Assembly (NCBI GenBank): GCA_002299865.1
Contig: DBNV01000016.1
Coordinates: 1-5,631 of the forward strand
Reading direction: 5' to 3'
DNA from: Desulfonatronaceae bacterium UBA663
Lineage (GTDB): Bacteria > Desulfobacterota > Desulfovibrionia > Desulfovibrionales > Desulfonatronaceae
Length of the DNA: 5,631 nt
Of the stretch, positions 1 to 5,631 are shown one piece after another (positions within the stretch are counted from its first letter, which is position 1; every line of letters begins with the position of its first letter). The position numbers and the translations under genes were made by a program. The notes under the pieces were generated by a model. It did not search any database. It worked only from the letters and a program-made list of their open reading frames with translations, and was not told the DNA's origin.

Positions 1-76
1 AAAAACCGTGAAACTTCAGTAATCAAATAAGCCGTCCATTGATCTCGGTGCCTTTTGCGGACGCGTGTGATTTTCC

Positions 77-158
77 GCCCGCCCATTGACTTGTGATCGG
101 TCAGGCTTACCCTTCCAGATAACCGCGGTCCGTTTCTGGATCAACTTGCGGGGCGGGC
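77..158. repeat. Nested inverted repeats in the lon leader
   Basis: GCCCGCCC at 77-84 is the exact reverse complement of GGGCGGGC at 151-158. Inside it, TCCAGA at 114-119 is the reverse complement of TCTGGA at 135-140, with a 15-base loop that includes the palindrome CCGCGG. If the transcript begins upstream of base 77, these could pair into a long-range stem with an internal hairpin, ending about 45 bases before the ribosome binding site. The repeats are seen directly; folding and any regulatory role are inference, and an 8-bp GC-rich match can arise by chance in GC-rich DNA. Confidence 0.35.
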
Positions 159-202
159 ATGTCCTTATGTCTTCGTCCACTTCTTTTTTGTCTGATCTTG
201 CC

Positions 203-210
203 GGAAGGAG
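203..210 (+). promoter_or_regulatory. Ribosome binding site of lon
   Basis: GGAAGGAG lies 7 bases before the ATG at 218. It is the only strong Shine-Dalgarno sequence near any candidate start of this frame, so it decides the start codon. A second ATG at 214 is out of frame. Confidence 0.85.
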
Positions 211-217
211 TCCATGC

Positions 218-2683
218 ATGAACGAGAATACGCCGCCTGAACCCAACAATGAGTTCGACGCTCCAGCGGACATTTTTTTGCCCATGATGTCCCTGCGGGA
301 AGTGGTCATGTTTCCCAGGTCCATCGTGCCACTGTTTGTCGGCCGCGACACTTCGATCAAAGCCATCGAACAGTCTCTTGCGAGCTTTGACAAACAAATT
401 TTTCTCGTGGCCCAGAAAAGCCCCGAAGCTGAGGAGCCCGGGCCGGACGACCTCTACAGCTTGGGCACGGTCAGTCGCATTCTTCAGCTTCTGCGGCTGC
501 CCGACGGCGCCATCAAGGTTCTTTTCGAAGGCCTCTATCGTGCGCGATGGTCCCGCGATCACGGGATTCAGGAACGGGTCAAAGGCTGTCCCATGGTCCA
601 AGTGCACGGGGTCAGGTCCGCGGACGCCAAATCCACGAAGGCTCAGGCGTTGATCCGCGCGGTTCAGGAATCCTTGCAGAAATACGCCAAGATCAACAAG
701 AAGATGGCCCCGGAAACCATAGCCGCCATTACATCGCTGCAATATCCGGGGCGGCTGGCGGACAGCCTGATGCCTCATCTTAAAGTACCGTTTACTGAGA
801 AGCAGACCGTACTGGAAGAGCCCAACCCCTTTACCCGCCTTGAAAAGACCTATGAATTGCTGCTCAAGGAAATAGAAATTTTCTCTTTGGAAAAACAGCT
901 CAAGTCCAGGGTCAAACAGCAGGTGGAGCGCAATCATCGGGATTTTTACTTAAATGAGCAGCTTAAGGCCATTCACAAGGAAATGGGTCGAGAAGACGAG
1001 CCCGGTCAGGACATCGACGAATTGGTCAAACAGCTTGCAGCGAAGGACCTGCCCGAGGAGGCCCGGGAAAAATGCGCCAAGGAAATCAAGAAACTGCGCC
1101 AGATGTCGCCCTCTTCCGCGGAGTTCACGGTGGTGCGCAACTACGTGGACTGGATTCTGGCCCTGCCCTGGAACGCCCTGCAGCCCTGCTCCCTGGACCT
1201 GAAAAAGGCTCAGGCCGTCCTGGATGAAGACCACTACGCCTTGGAAAAGCCCAAGGAGCGCATTCTGGAATATCTGGCGGTGCAAAGCCTTGTGGAAAAG
1301 CTCAAAGGCCCCATCCTGTGCCTGGTGGGACCGCCCGGCGTGGGCAAGACTTCTCTGGCCAAGTCGGTGGCGCGGGCCATGGGTCGGGAATTCGTGCGCA
1401 TCTCCCTGGGCGGCGTGCGCGACGAAGCCGAAATCCGGGGGCACCGGCGCACCTATGTGGGCGCTTTGCCGGGCAAGATCATCCAGTCCCTGCGGCGGGT
1501 GAAGCACAACAATCCGATCTTTTGCTTGGACGAAGTGGACAAGATGAGCACGGATTTCCGCGGCGACCCCTCGGCGGCTCTTCTGGAAGTGCTGGATCCG
1601 GAGCAGAACTGCTCCTTCAACGATCATTATCTGGATCTGGACTATGACCTGTCCAAGATTTTCTTCATCACCACGGCCAACACCCTGCACTCCATTCCCC
1701 TGCCCCTGCAGGACCGCATGGAGATCATCCGCTTGCCCGGATATCTGGAAGTGGAAAAAATGAAGATCGCCAGGGACTTTCTGTTGCCCAAGCTGCTGGA
1801 ACAGCACGGTCTGAAGGATGTGGACCTTACCTTTTCCGACGGCTCCATCCTGGAAGTCATCCGCCGCTATACCCGGGAGGCCGGGGTGCGCAACCTGGAG
1901 CGGGAGTTGGCCTCCATCTGTCGCAAGGTGGCGCGCAAGGTCGTGGAAGAAGGGCGGGCCGATAAGCCCGTGGCCGTACATAAGGCCGGCGTGGCCGGTT
2001 ACCTGGGAGTGACCAAGTACCGCTACGGCGAGCGGGAGGAAAAACCGCTGCCGGGCGTATCCACAGGCTTGGCCTGGACCGAGCTGGGCGGGGAACTGCT
2101 CTTGGTGGAGGTGGCCCTGATGCCCGGCACGGGGAAGATGGAGATCACGGGCAAGCTTGGGGACGTGATGCAGGAATCGGCCAAGGCCGCCTTCAGCTAT
2201 GTCCGTTCAAGGTCGGAATTGTTCGGATTGCGCCCTGACTTTTACAAGGAGATCGACATCCATATCCATGTGCCCGAGGGGGCCACGCCCAAGGACGGTC
2301 CGTCTGCGGGCATCACCCTGGCCGCCAGTCTAACCTCGGCCCTGCTGAACATGCCGGTGCGGAACGACTTGGCCATGACCGGCGAGATTACCCTGCGCGG
2401 TCGGGTGCTGCCCATCGGCGGGGTGCGTGAGAAACTGCTGGCTGCGCATCGCGGCCTGATTTCCACGGTGATCATTCCGGCTGAAAACGCCAAGGACCTC
2501 AAGGAAGTCCCGGCCAGCATCCTCAAGGACCTGGAGATCGTCACCGTGGAGCACATGGACGAGGTGTTGTGCCGGGCGCTCAGCGCCGAAGCCAAGGAAG
2601 ACATTTTCTGCGTCCGTCCGGATGACGCAACACCCCTTTTCAAGCGGCTGTTCAAGGAGGAATCGCGGCCGCGGACGCATTAG
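218..2683 (+). CDS. lon: ATP-dependent protease Lon (LonA type, S16 family)
   Basis: Cytoplasmic hexameric AAA+ serine protease that unfolds and degrades damaged proteins and some regulators. From the ATG at 218 the product has 821 residues, slightly longer than E. coli Lon (784). Visible in order: an N-terminal substrate-binding LON domain from about residue 19 (starting IFLPMMSLREVVMFP); a helical, probably coiled-coil stretch around 215-256 ending in NEQLKAIHKEMG; the AAA+ module with Walker A GPPGVGKT at 371-378, Walker B IFCLDEVD at 434-441 and sensor 1 ITTAN ending at Asn488; and the protease domain with Ser696 in PKDGPSAG and Lys739 in GGVREKLL. The Ser-Lys dyad is complete, so the enzyme should be active. 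The tail runs about 30 residues past the usual DEVL helix and is rich in basic residues near its end. Its stop overlaps that of the convergent gene. There is no frameshift or truncation. Deltaproteobacteria often carry several Lon paralogues, so this need not be the only one. Confidence 0.98.
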   Translation: MNENTPPEPNNEFDAPADIFLPMMSLREVVMFPRSIVPLFVGRDTSIKAIEQSLASFDKQIFLVAQKSPEAEEPGPDDLYSLGTVSRILQLLRLPDGAIKVLFEGLYRARWSRDHGIQERVKGCPMVQVHGVRSADAKSTKAQALIRAVQESLQKYAKINKKMAPETIAAITSLQYPGRLADSLMPHLKVPFTEKQTVLEEPNPFTRLEKTYELLLKEIEIFSLEKQLKSRVKQQVERNHRDFYLNEQLKAIHKEMGREDEPGQDIDELVKQLAAKDLPEEAREKCAKEIKKLRQMSPSSAEFTVVRNYVDWILALPWNALQPCSLDLKKAQAVLDEDHYALEKPKERILEYLAVQSLVEKLKGPILCLVGPPGVGKTSLAKSVARAMGREFVRISLGGVRDEAEIRGHRRTYVGALPGKIIQSLRRVKHNNPIFCLDEVDKMSTDFRGDPSAALLEVLDPEQNCSFNDHYLDLDYDLSKIFFITTANTLHSIPLPLQDRMEIIRLPGYLEVEKMKIARDFLLPKLLEQHGLKDVDLTFSDGSILEVIRRYTREAGVRNLERELASICRKVARKVVEEGRADKPVAVHKAGVAGYLGVTKYRYGEREEKPLPGVSTGLAWTELGGELLLVEVALMPGTGKMEITGKLGDVMQESAKAAFSYVRSRSELFGLRPDFYKEIDIHIHVPEGATPKDGPSAGITLAASLTSALLNMPVRNDLAMTGEITLRGRVLPIGGVREKLLAAHRGLISTVIIPAENAKDLKEVPASILKDLEIVTVEHMDEVLCRALSAEAKEDIFCVRPDDATPLFKRLFKEESRPRTH

Positions 2684-3345
2684 TCCGGATCCGGCAGGCT
2701 TTTTCCGGCTGGTAAGCTTCTCCAGCGGGCCAGCCCCCGGATGACCGCATCCAGGGGCCTGCCCAACAAGAATTCCAACCTCCCGGGCGCCATGCCCCGC
2801 TCCACAAGCACATCCCGCAAGGCTGCGTCGTACGCTGCGGCATCCCGCAGGGACATCCGGGCCTGATCCGTGTTTGACCTAAGCAGTTGCAGCAGATCGG
2901 CACATCCGCAACGCGCCTCGTGTTCGCGGATCAATGCGGCCCATGCGTTTTCGGTTCCTACGACCTCGAAGCGGCTTAAGCCTGGCTGTCGCGAGACCTC
3001 GGCCAGGGCCCGAGTGTCCCAGCACTGCAGCGCCCGGCACTCCACCGGGCGAGACGCATACAGACCGCAGGCCGACTCCTTGGAATCAAAAAAAATGCAC
3101 GCCGTGGAGTCCGGAACCGAACGGATCTTGACGCATTCGGACGCGAGCAGGACCACCCGGCCCAGGATTTGATCGAACACCGGCTCGCCGAGGCGCAGGG
3201 TGTAAAGATCGCCTTTGGACAAGACCTCGCCGCGCAACAAGGGCAGGTCCTCCAGGTGCAGGGCCGGTCCGCCTTTGGCGCAGCAGGTGCCGCAGCGCCG
3301 GCAGGTGATTGTTTCAGACATGGCGTCGTGTGGGCGCATGATCAT
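2680..3345 (-). CDS. CxxCxxCC-motif protein, YkgJ/UPF0153 family (putative metal or Fe-S cluster binding)
   Basis: A 221-residue cytoplasmic-looking protein with no signal peptide or membrane segment. Near the N-terminus is CRRCGTCC (Cys15, 18, 21, 22), the signature of the CxxCxxCC family. A second group follows: Cys71, Cys83 in ACIFFD, Cys93 in ACGLYASRPVECR, Cys103 and Cys108. This matches the family pattern in which the two groups together hold a zinc ion or Fe-S cluster; the biochemical role is not established. A further pair, RCGC (Cys146, Cys148), and about 75 helical-looking residues extend past the core; I recognise no function for them. The start is uncertain: the ATG at 3345 has only a weak TGAG upstream, and in-frame ATGs at 3339 and 3321 are alternatives. 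The 3321 start (MSETITCRRCG) puts the motif nearest the N-terminus, as is common in the family. The gene follows yifB on the same strand after 88 bases, so co-transcription is possible. Confidence 0.9.
   Translation of the reverse strand: MIMRPHDAMSETITCRRCGTCCAKGGPALHLEDLPLLRGEVLSKGDLYTLRLGEPVFDQILGRVVLLASECVKIRSVPDSTACIFFDSKESACGLYASRPVECRALQCWDTRALAEVSRQPGLSRFEVVGTENAWAALIREHEARCGCADLLQLLRSNTDQARMSLRDAAAYDAALRDVLVERGMAPGRLEFLLGRPLDAVIRGLARWRSLPAGKSLPDPD
2733..2758 (-). other. Stem-loop inside the 3' end of the CxxCxxCC gene
   Basis: On the + strand GCCCCCGGAT (2733-2742) faces ATCCAGGGGC (2749-2758) across a 6-base loop, giving nine pairs with one C/A mismatch. In RNA from the - strand the mismatch becomes a G-U pair, so the 10-bp stem is continuous. 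It has no T-tract on either side and lies in coding sequence, so it may simply reflect GC-rich codons. Confidence 0.25.
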
Positions 3346-3407
3346 GGATCACTCAGGCAACCAAGGTCATCGAGTCTTCGGGGAATGCGACTTGCGGCGT
3401 TGCGTAT

Positions 3408-3424
3408 AGCCGTCGGCGACGGCT
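3408..3424 (-). terminator. Stem-loop just downstream of yifB, no U-tract
   Basis: AGCCGTC (3408-3414) and GACGGCT (3418-3424) form a perfect 7-bp stem with a 3-base loop. On the - strand the hairpin begins about 10 bases after the yifB stop. What follows on that strand is ATACGCAACG rather than a run of T, so it is not a standard intrinsic terminator. It could be an mRNA 3'-end stabiliser, a processing point between yifB and the next gene, or a leaky terminator. The hairpin is certain; the role is inference. Confidence 0.4.
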
Positions 3425-3433
3425 GCTTATGTC

Positions 3434-4969
3434 TTAGCCCTGGGTCTGACGATCCAGGGTCCGGTAGTTGATGGCCTCGGCCAAATGGTCCGCGGAGATA
3501 ATCTCCGCCCCTTCCAGATCCGCGATGGTCCTGGCAATGCGCAACACCCTGGTGTAGGCTCTGGCGCTCAGACTCAAACGACGCACCGCGGCCCCGAGAA
3601 ATTCCTGTTCCCCCTCCCCCAACGCGCAAAATTGGTTCAGCCAGCGCCCATCCAGGTCGCTGTTGGTCATCAGCGACAGTTTGCGGAAGCGTTGCCCCTG
3701 GATCTCGCGGGCCTGATCAATGCTGGCGCGCATGGCGGCCGAGTCGCGGCCGCCCTTTTTGCGGCGCAGTTCCTTGTAGGGCACGGCCGGCACCTCCACG
3801 TGCAAATCAATGCGGTCCAGCAACGGGCCGGACAGCCGTGAACGGTAGCGTTGCACCTGTTGAGGCGTGCAGGTGCACTGGTGCTGCTCGTCCGTGAGGT
3901 AGCCGCAGGGACAGGGATTCATGGCCGCCACGAGCATCAGATCCGCCGGATAGGTCAGGGACATGGCGGCCCGGGAGATGGTCACGGTCCCGTCTTCCAA
4001 GGGTTGGCGCAACACCTCCAGGACATGCTTTTTGAACTCTGGCAACTCGTCCAGAAAAAGCACGCCGCGGTGCGCCAGGGAAACCTCGCCGGGGCGAGGG
4101 TAATGGCCGCCGCCGATCAGACCGGCATCGGAAATGGTATGATGGGGGGAGCGGAACGGGCGGACCACGACCAGAGGCTGGTCCTTGGTGAGCATGCCGG
4201 CAACGCTGTAGATTTTCGTCACCTCCAAGGCCTCCTCGAATTGCAAAACCGGGAGGATGGACGGCAGACGTTTGGCCAGCATGGTCTTGCCGCTGCCCGG
4301 CGGCCCCATAAACAGCAGATTGTGGTTGCCGGCGGCAGCGATTTCAATGGCCCTTTTGGCGTGTTCCTGCCCCTTGACCTCACTGAAATCCAGTTCCGAG
4401 TGACTACGCCTTTTCCACAACTCGTCCAGATCACAGGGTGTCGGCGGCAATTTCTCTTCGCCCAGCAGAAACCGCACAGCCTGGGACAGGCTGGTCGGTC
4501 CGTGCACTGACAGACCTTTGACCACGGCGGCTTCCTGCGCGTTTTCCGCGGGCACGATCAGCCCGCGCGCTCCAGCATCTCGTGCTTTCAAGGCCAAGGG
4601 CAGGATGCCCGGTACGGGCTTCAGTTCGCCGGTCAGGGACAGTTCGCCGGTCATGAAAAAGCCTTGGGTCTGCTCCTGGCGCAGAACGTCCACTCCGGTC
4701 AGAAGGCCCATGGCCAGAGGCAGGTCGTAACCGCTGCCCTCCTTGCGCATGTCCGCCGGGGCCAGATTCACGGTGATCCGTGCCGGCGGCAGCTTGAAGC
4801 CGGAATTTTTCAAGGATGTGAAGACTCGCTCCTTGCTTTCCCGCACCGCGCCTTCAGCAAGCCCGACCATGGTGAACGAGGGCAGGCCCTGGCGGGCGAA
4901 GTCCACTTCCAGCTCCACATGATAGGCGTCGATGCCCATCAGGGCCGAGGTGGCGATTTTAGCCAGCAT
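3434..4969 (-). CDS. yifB: YifB/ComM family Mg-chelatase-like AAA+ ATPase
   Basis: A complete 511-residue protein, the normal length for the family. The characterised member, ComM of naturally competent bacteria, is a hexameric helicase that promotes branch migration during integration of incoming DNA. The many homologues in bacteria not known to be competent are less understood. Visible in order: an N-terminal ChlI domain with a Lon-protease-like fold (about 1-170, beginning MLAKIATSALMGIDAY); the AAA+ domain with Walker A GPPGSGKT at 222-229, the family motif RPFRSPHHTISDAGLIGG at 270-287 and Walker B GVLFLDELPEF at 302-312; NPCPCGY at 351-357 with paired cysteines 353/355 and 365/367; SGPLLDRIDLH at 380-390; and a C-terminal Mg-chelatase helical domain ending NYRTLDRQ. 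All ATPase motifs are intact. The ATG at 4969 has GGAGG just upstream and the N-terminus fits the family. Despite database names, it is not a chlorophyll-pathway chelatase. It follows lepB after 95 bases on the same strand. Confidence 0.96.
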   Translation of the reverse strand: MLAKIATSALMGIDAYHVELEVDFARQGLPSFTMVGLAEGAVRESKERVFTSLKNSGFKLPPARITVNLAPADMRKEGSGYDLPLAMGLLTGVDVLRQEQTQGFFMTGELSLTGELKPVPGILPLALKARDAGARGLIVPAENAQEAAVVKGLSVHGPTSLSQAVRFLLGEEKLPPTPCDLDELWKRRSHSELDFSEVKGQEHAKRAIEIAAAGNHNLLFMGPPGSGKTMLAKRLPSILPVLQFEEALEVTKIYSVAGMLTKDQPLVVVRPFRSPHHTISDAGLIGGGHYPRPGEVSLAHRGVLFLDELPEFKKHVLEVLRQPLEDGTVTISRAAMSLTYPADLMLVAAMNPCPCGYLTDEQHQCTCTPQQVQRYRSRLSGPLLDRIDLHVEVPAVPYKELRRKKGGRDSAAMRASIDQAREIQGQRFRKLSLMTNSDLDGRWLNQFCALGEGEQEFLGAAVRRLSLSARAYTRVLRIARTIADLEGAEIISADHLAEAINYRTLDRQTQG

Positions 4970-4972
4970 GGT

Positions 4973-4977
4973 CCTCC
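4973..4977 (-). promoter_or_regulatory. Ribosome binding site of yifB
   Basis: On the - strand the sequence reads TACGGAGGACC directly before the ATG. GGAGG is only 3 bases from the start codon, which is shorter than usual. The start is still preferred because the encoded N-terminus matches the family and no other strong site lies nearby. Confidence 0.6.
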
Positions 4978-5012
4978 GTACGTCTTTTGTGTCTTGAACT
5001 GACTCCGTCCTT

Positions 5013-5030
5013 AAAACAGCCTGCTCGCTG
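5013..5030 (-). terminator. Weak hairpin with T-run after lepB
   Basis: On the - strand CAGC-gagcag-GCTG is followed at once by TTTTAA, about 35 bases past the lepB stop. The stem has only four pairs and the T-run only four bases, so it would be a poor intrinsic terminator and may be chance. The rest of the gap (4970-5064) shows no clear promoter for yifB. Confidence 0.2.
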
Positions 5031-5064
5031 CAAGCGCGAAAATATGCGCAGGAAGCGTCCGATT

Positions 5065-5631
5065 CTACTCGATGGCCCGCCCGATGCGTTCCCAGCGCGG
5101 ACCGCGGTCATGTTCCCAGGACCAATAGACGCGCCAGGCTTTGCCCTTGATGCGGTCCCGGGACACGAAGCCCCAGAAGCGCGAATCCAGAGACTCGTCC
5201 CGATTGTCCCCCAGCACGAAATAGTTGTCCTCCGGAACGATGACCGGCCCGAAATTGTCACGGGGCCGGATCATGCGGCGCGGGTCGCGGTGCTGAACAT
5301 AAGCTTCCTCCAGCAGTTGCCCGTTGATGAAGATGTGCTTGTCGCGCACCTCCACTTCCTCGCCCGGCAGGCCGACGATCCGCTTGATGAAATCCCTGGG
5401 GCAGGAGTCGTCCTGCTCGCCGAGCATGGACAGGCCGCATTTCAGCCAGCGTTCTGGATCAGTGGTCAAGGTGGGGATCTCGTGACCGTGTTGGAAGACA
5501 ACGACGTCCTCCCGGGCGGGATCGAAAAGGGGAAGCCTCCAATCCGTCAGCGGCACCTTGAGATCATAGAAAAATTTGGTGACCAGCAGATGATCGCCGA
5601 TGTGCAGGGTGCCCAGCATGGAGCCGGACGG
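5065..5631 (-). CDS. lepB: Signal peptidase I, partial (N-terminus beyond the window)
   Basis: Membrane-anchored serine protease that removes signal peptides from exported proteins on the periplasmic face of the inner membrane. The frame is open to the window edge. The last bases encode PSGS followed by MLGTLHIGD, the box B motif, with the catalytic Ser codon at 5620-5622, so the Met at 5617-5619 is internal and not the start. The initiator and the N-terminal transmembrane anchor lie beyond 5631. Numbered from that internal Met, 184 residues follow: catalytic Lys79 in FIKRIVGLPGEEVEV (box D, codon 5383-5385) and GDNRDESLDSRFWGFV (box E) from residue 137. The catalytic machinery visible is intact. 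Between VVVF (40-43) and FIKR (77-80) there are about 33 residues, where compact family members have roughly 8-10; this insertion holds the only two cysteines seen (61 and 73). The stop is TAG. In many bacteria lepA sits directly upstream of lepB; that position is outside the window. Confidence 0.96.
   Translation of the reverse strand, partial: PSGSMLGTLHIGDHLLVTKFFYDLKVPLTDWRLPLFDPAREDVVVFQHGHEIPTLTTDPERWLKCGLSMLGEQDDSCPRDFIKRIVGLPGEEVEVRDKHIFINGQLLEEAYVQHRDPRRMIRPRDNFGPVIVPEDNYFVLGDNRDESLDSRFWGFVSRDRIKGKAWRVYWSWEHDRGPRWERIGRAIE

Larger units (their letters stand above)
1..217 (+). promoter_or_regulatory. Non-coding leader upstream of lon
   Basis: No gene is supported here. The lon frame is open from base 71, after an in-frame TGA at 68-70, but the possible TTG start at 86 and ATG at 167 have no Shine-Dalgarno sequence. 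The encoded residues do not resemble a Lon N-terminus. A TTGACT at 86-91 resembles a sigma-70 -35 box, but no -10 box lies at a usable distance. I found no CIRCE element, no sigma-32 pair and no sigma-54 site. The region must contain the lon promoter unless lon is transcribed from a gene to the left, but the promoter cannot be placed from sequence alone. Confidence 0.4.

Noticed and set aside
86..91. TTGACT as the -35 box of a lon promoter
   Set aside because: No acceptable -10 hexamer occurs 15-19 bases downstream; the sequence there is ACCCTT-like.
86..217. 44-residue N-terminal extension of Lon from a TTG at 86
   Set aside because: There is no ribosome binding site and no resemblance to Lon, while a strong site precedes the ATG at 218.
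107..1981. Two long open frames antisense to lon (107-937 and 950-1981, 276 and 343 codons)
   Set aside because: They lie wholly opposite lon, resemble no known family, and are what a GC-rich codon pattern produces on the opposite strand.
2685..2720. Palindrome CCGGATCCGG followed by TTTTT as a lon terminator
   Set aside because: The palindrome has no loop space for a stable stem, the T-run is separated from it by GCAGGC-type sequence, and it lies in the opposing coding region.
3353..3433. In-frame open stretch of 26 codons after the yifB TAA, ending in TGA, as possible stop-codon read-through
   Set aside because: A run of 26 sense codons is expected by chance fairly often. The family normally ends where the TAA lies, and there is no read-through signal.
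3851..4510. 219-codon open frame antisense to yifB
   Set aside because: Low-complexity, Gly/Gln/His-rich composition typical of an antisense shadow. The opposite strand encodes clear AAA+ motifs.
5617..5619. ATG as the start of lepB
   Set aside because: The codons upstream encode PSGS, completing the catalytic box B motif, so this Met is internal and the gene continues beyond the window.

Overview
This 5.6 kb window is GC-rich and densely coding. It holds four recognisable bacterial genes: one on the + strand (lon) and three on the - strand (a partial lepB, yifB/comM and a CxxCxxCC cluster-binding protein). The protein sequences and the gene mix suggest a deltaproteobacterium, most likely a Desulfovibrionales-type organism. 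That placement is an impression from the protein sequences and has not been checked by any search.

Layout. Bases 1-217 are a leader without a convincing gene. They carry the ribosome binding site of lon and a nested pair of inverted repeats. lon (218-2683, +) encodes a complete LonA protease with an intact ATPase and Ser-Lys dyad. It meets the next gene tail to tail: the TTAG at 2680-2683 contains both stop codons. The - strand then reads, from right to left: lepB (signal peptidase I, cut by the right edge just upstream of its catalytic Ser), a 95-base gap, yifB (AAA+ ATPase of the ComM/Mg-chelatase-like family, complete), an 88-base gap with a perfect 7-bp stem-loop, and a 221-residue cysteine-rich protein of the YkgJ/UPF0153 type.

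How they may work together. Lon degrades damaged and regulatory proteins in the cytoplasm. LepB cleaves signal peptides on the outer face of the inner membrane. YifB/ComM is a hexameric helicase-like AAA+ protein tied to branch migration during DNA uptake in other bacteria. The CxxCxxCC protein probably binds a metal or Fe-S cluster, and its role is unknown. The three - strand genes are co-directional and closely spaced, so they may be co-transcribed, but nothing in the sequence links all four into one pathway.

The window looks like ordinary housekeeping sequence. I see no mobile element, CRISPR array, RNA gene or phage-like segment, and no clear novel system. The points worth a second look are a cysteine-bearing insertion in LepB, the uncharacterised tail of the CxxCxxCC protein, the structured lon leader, and the visible homology between the active Lon protease domain and the degenerate Lon-fold domain of YifB.
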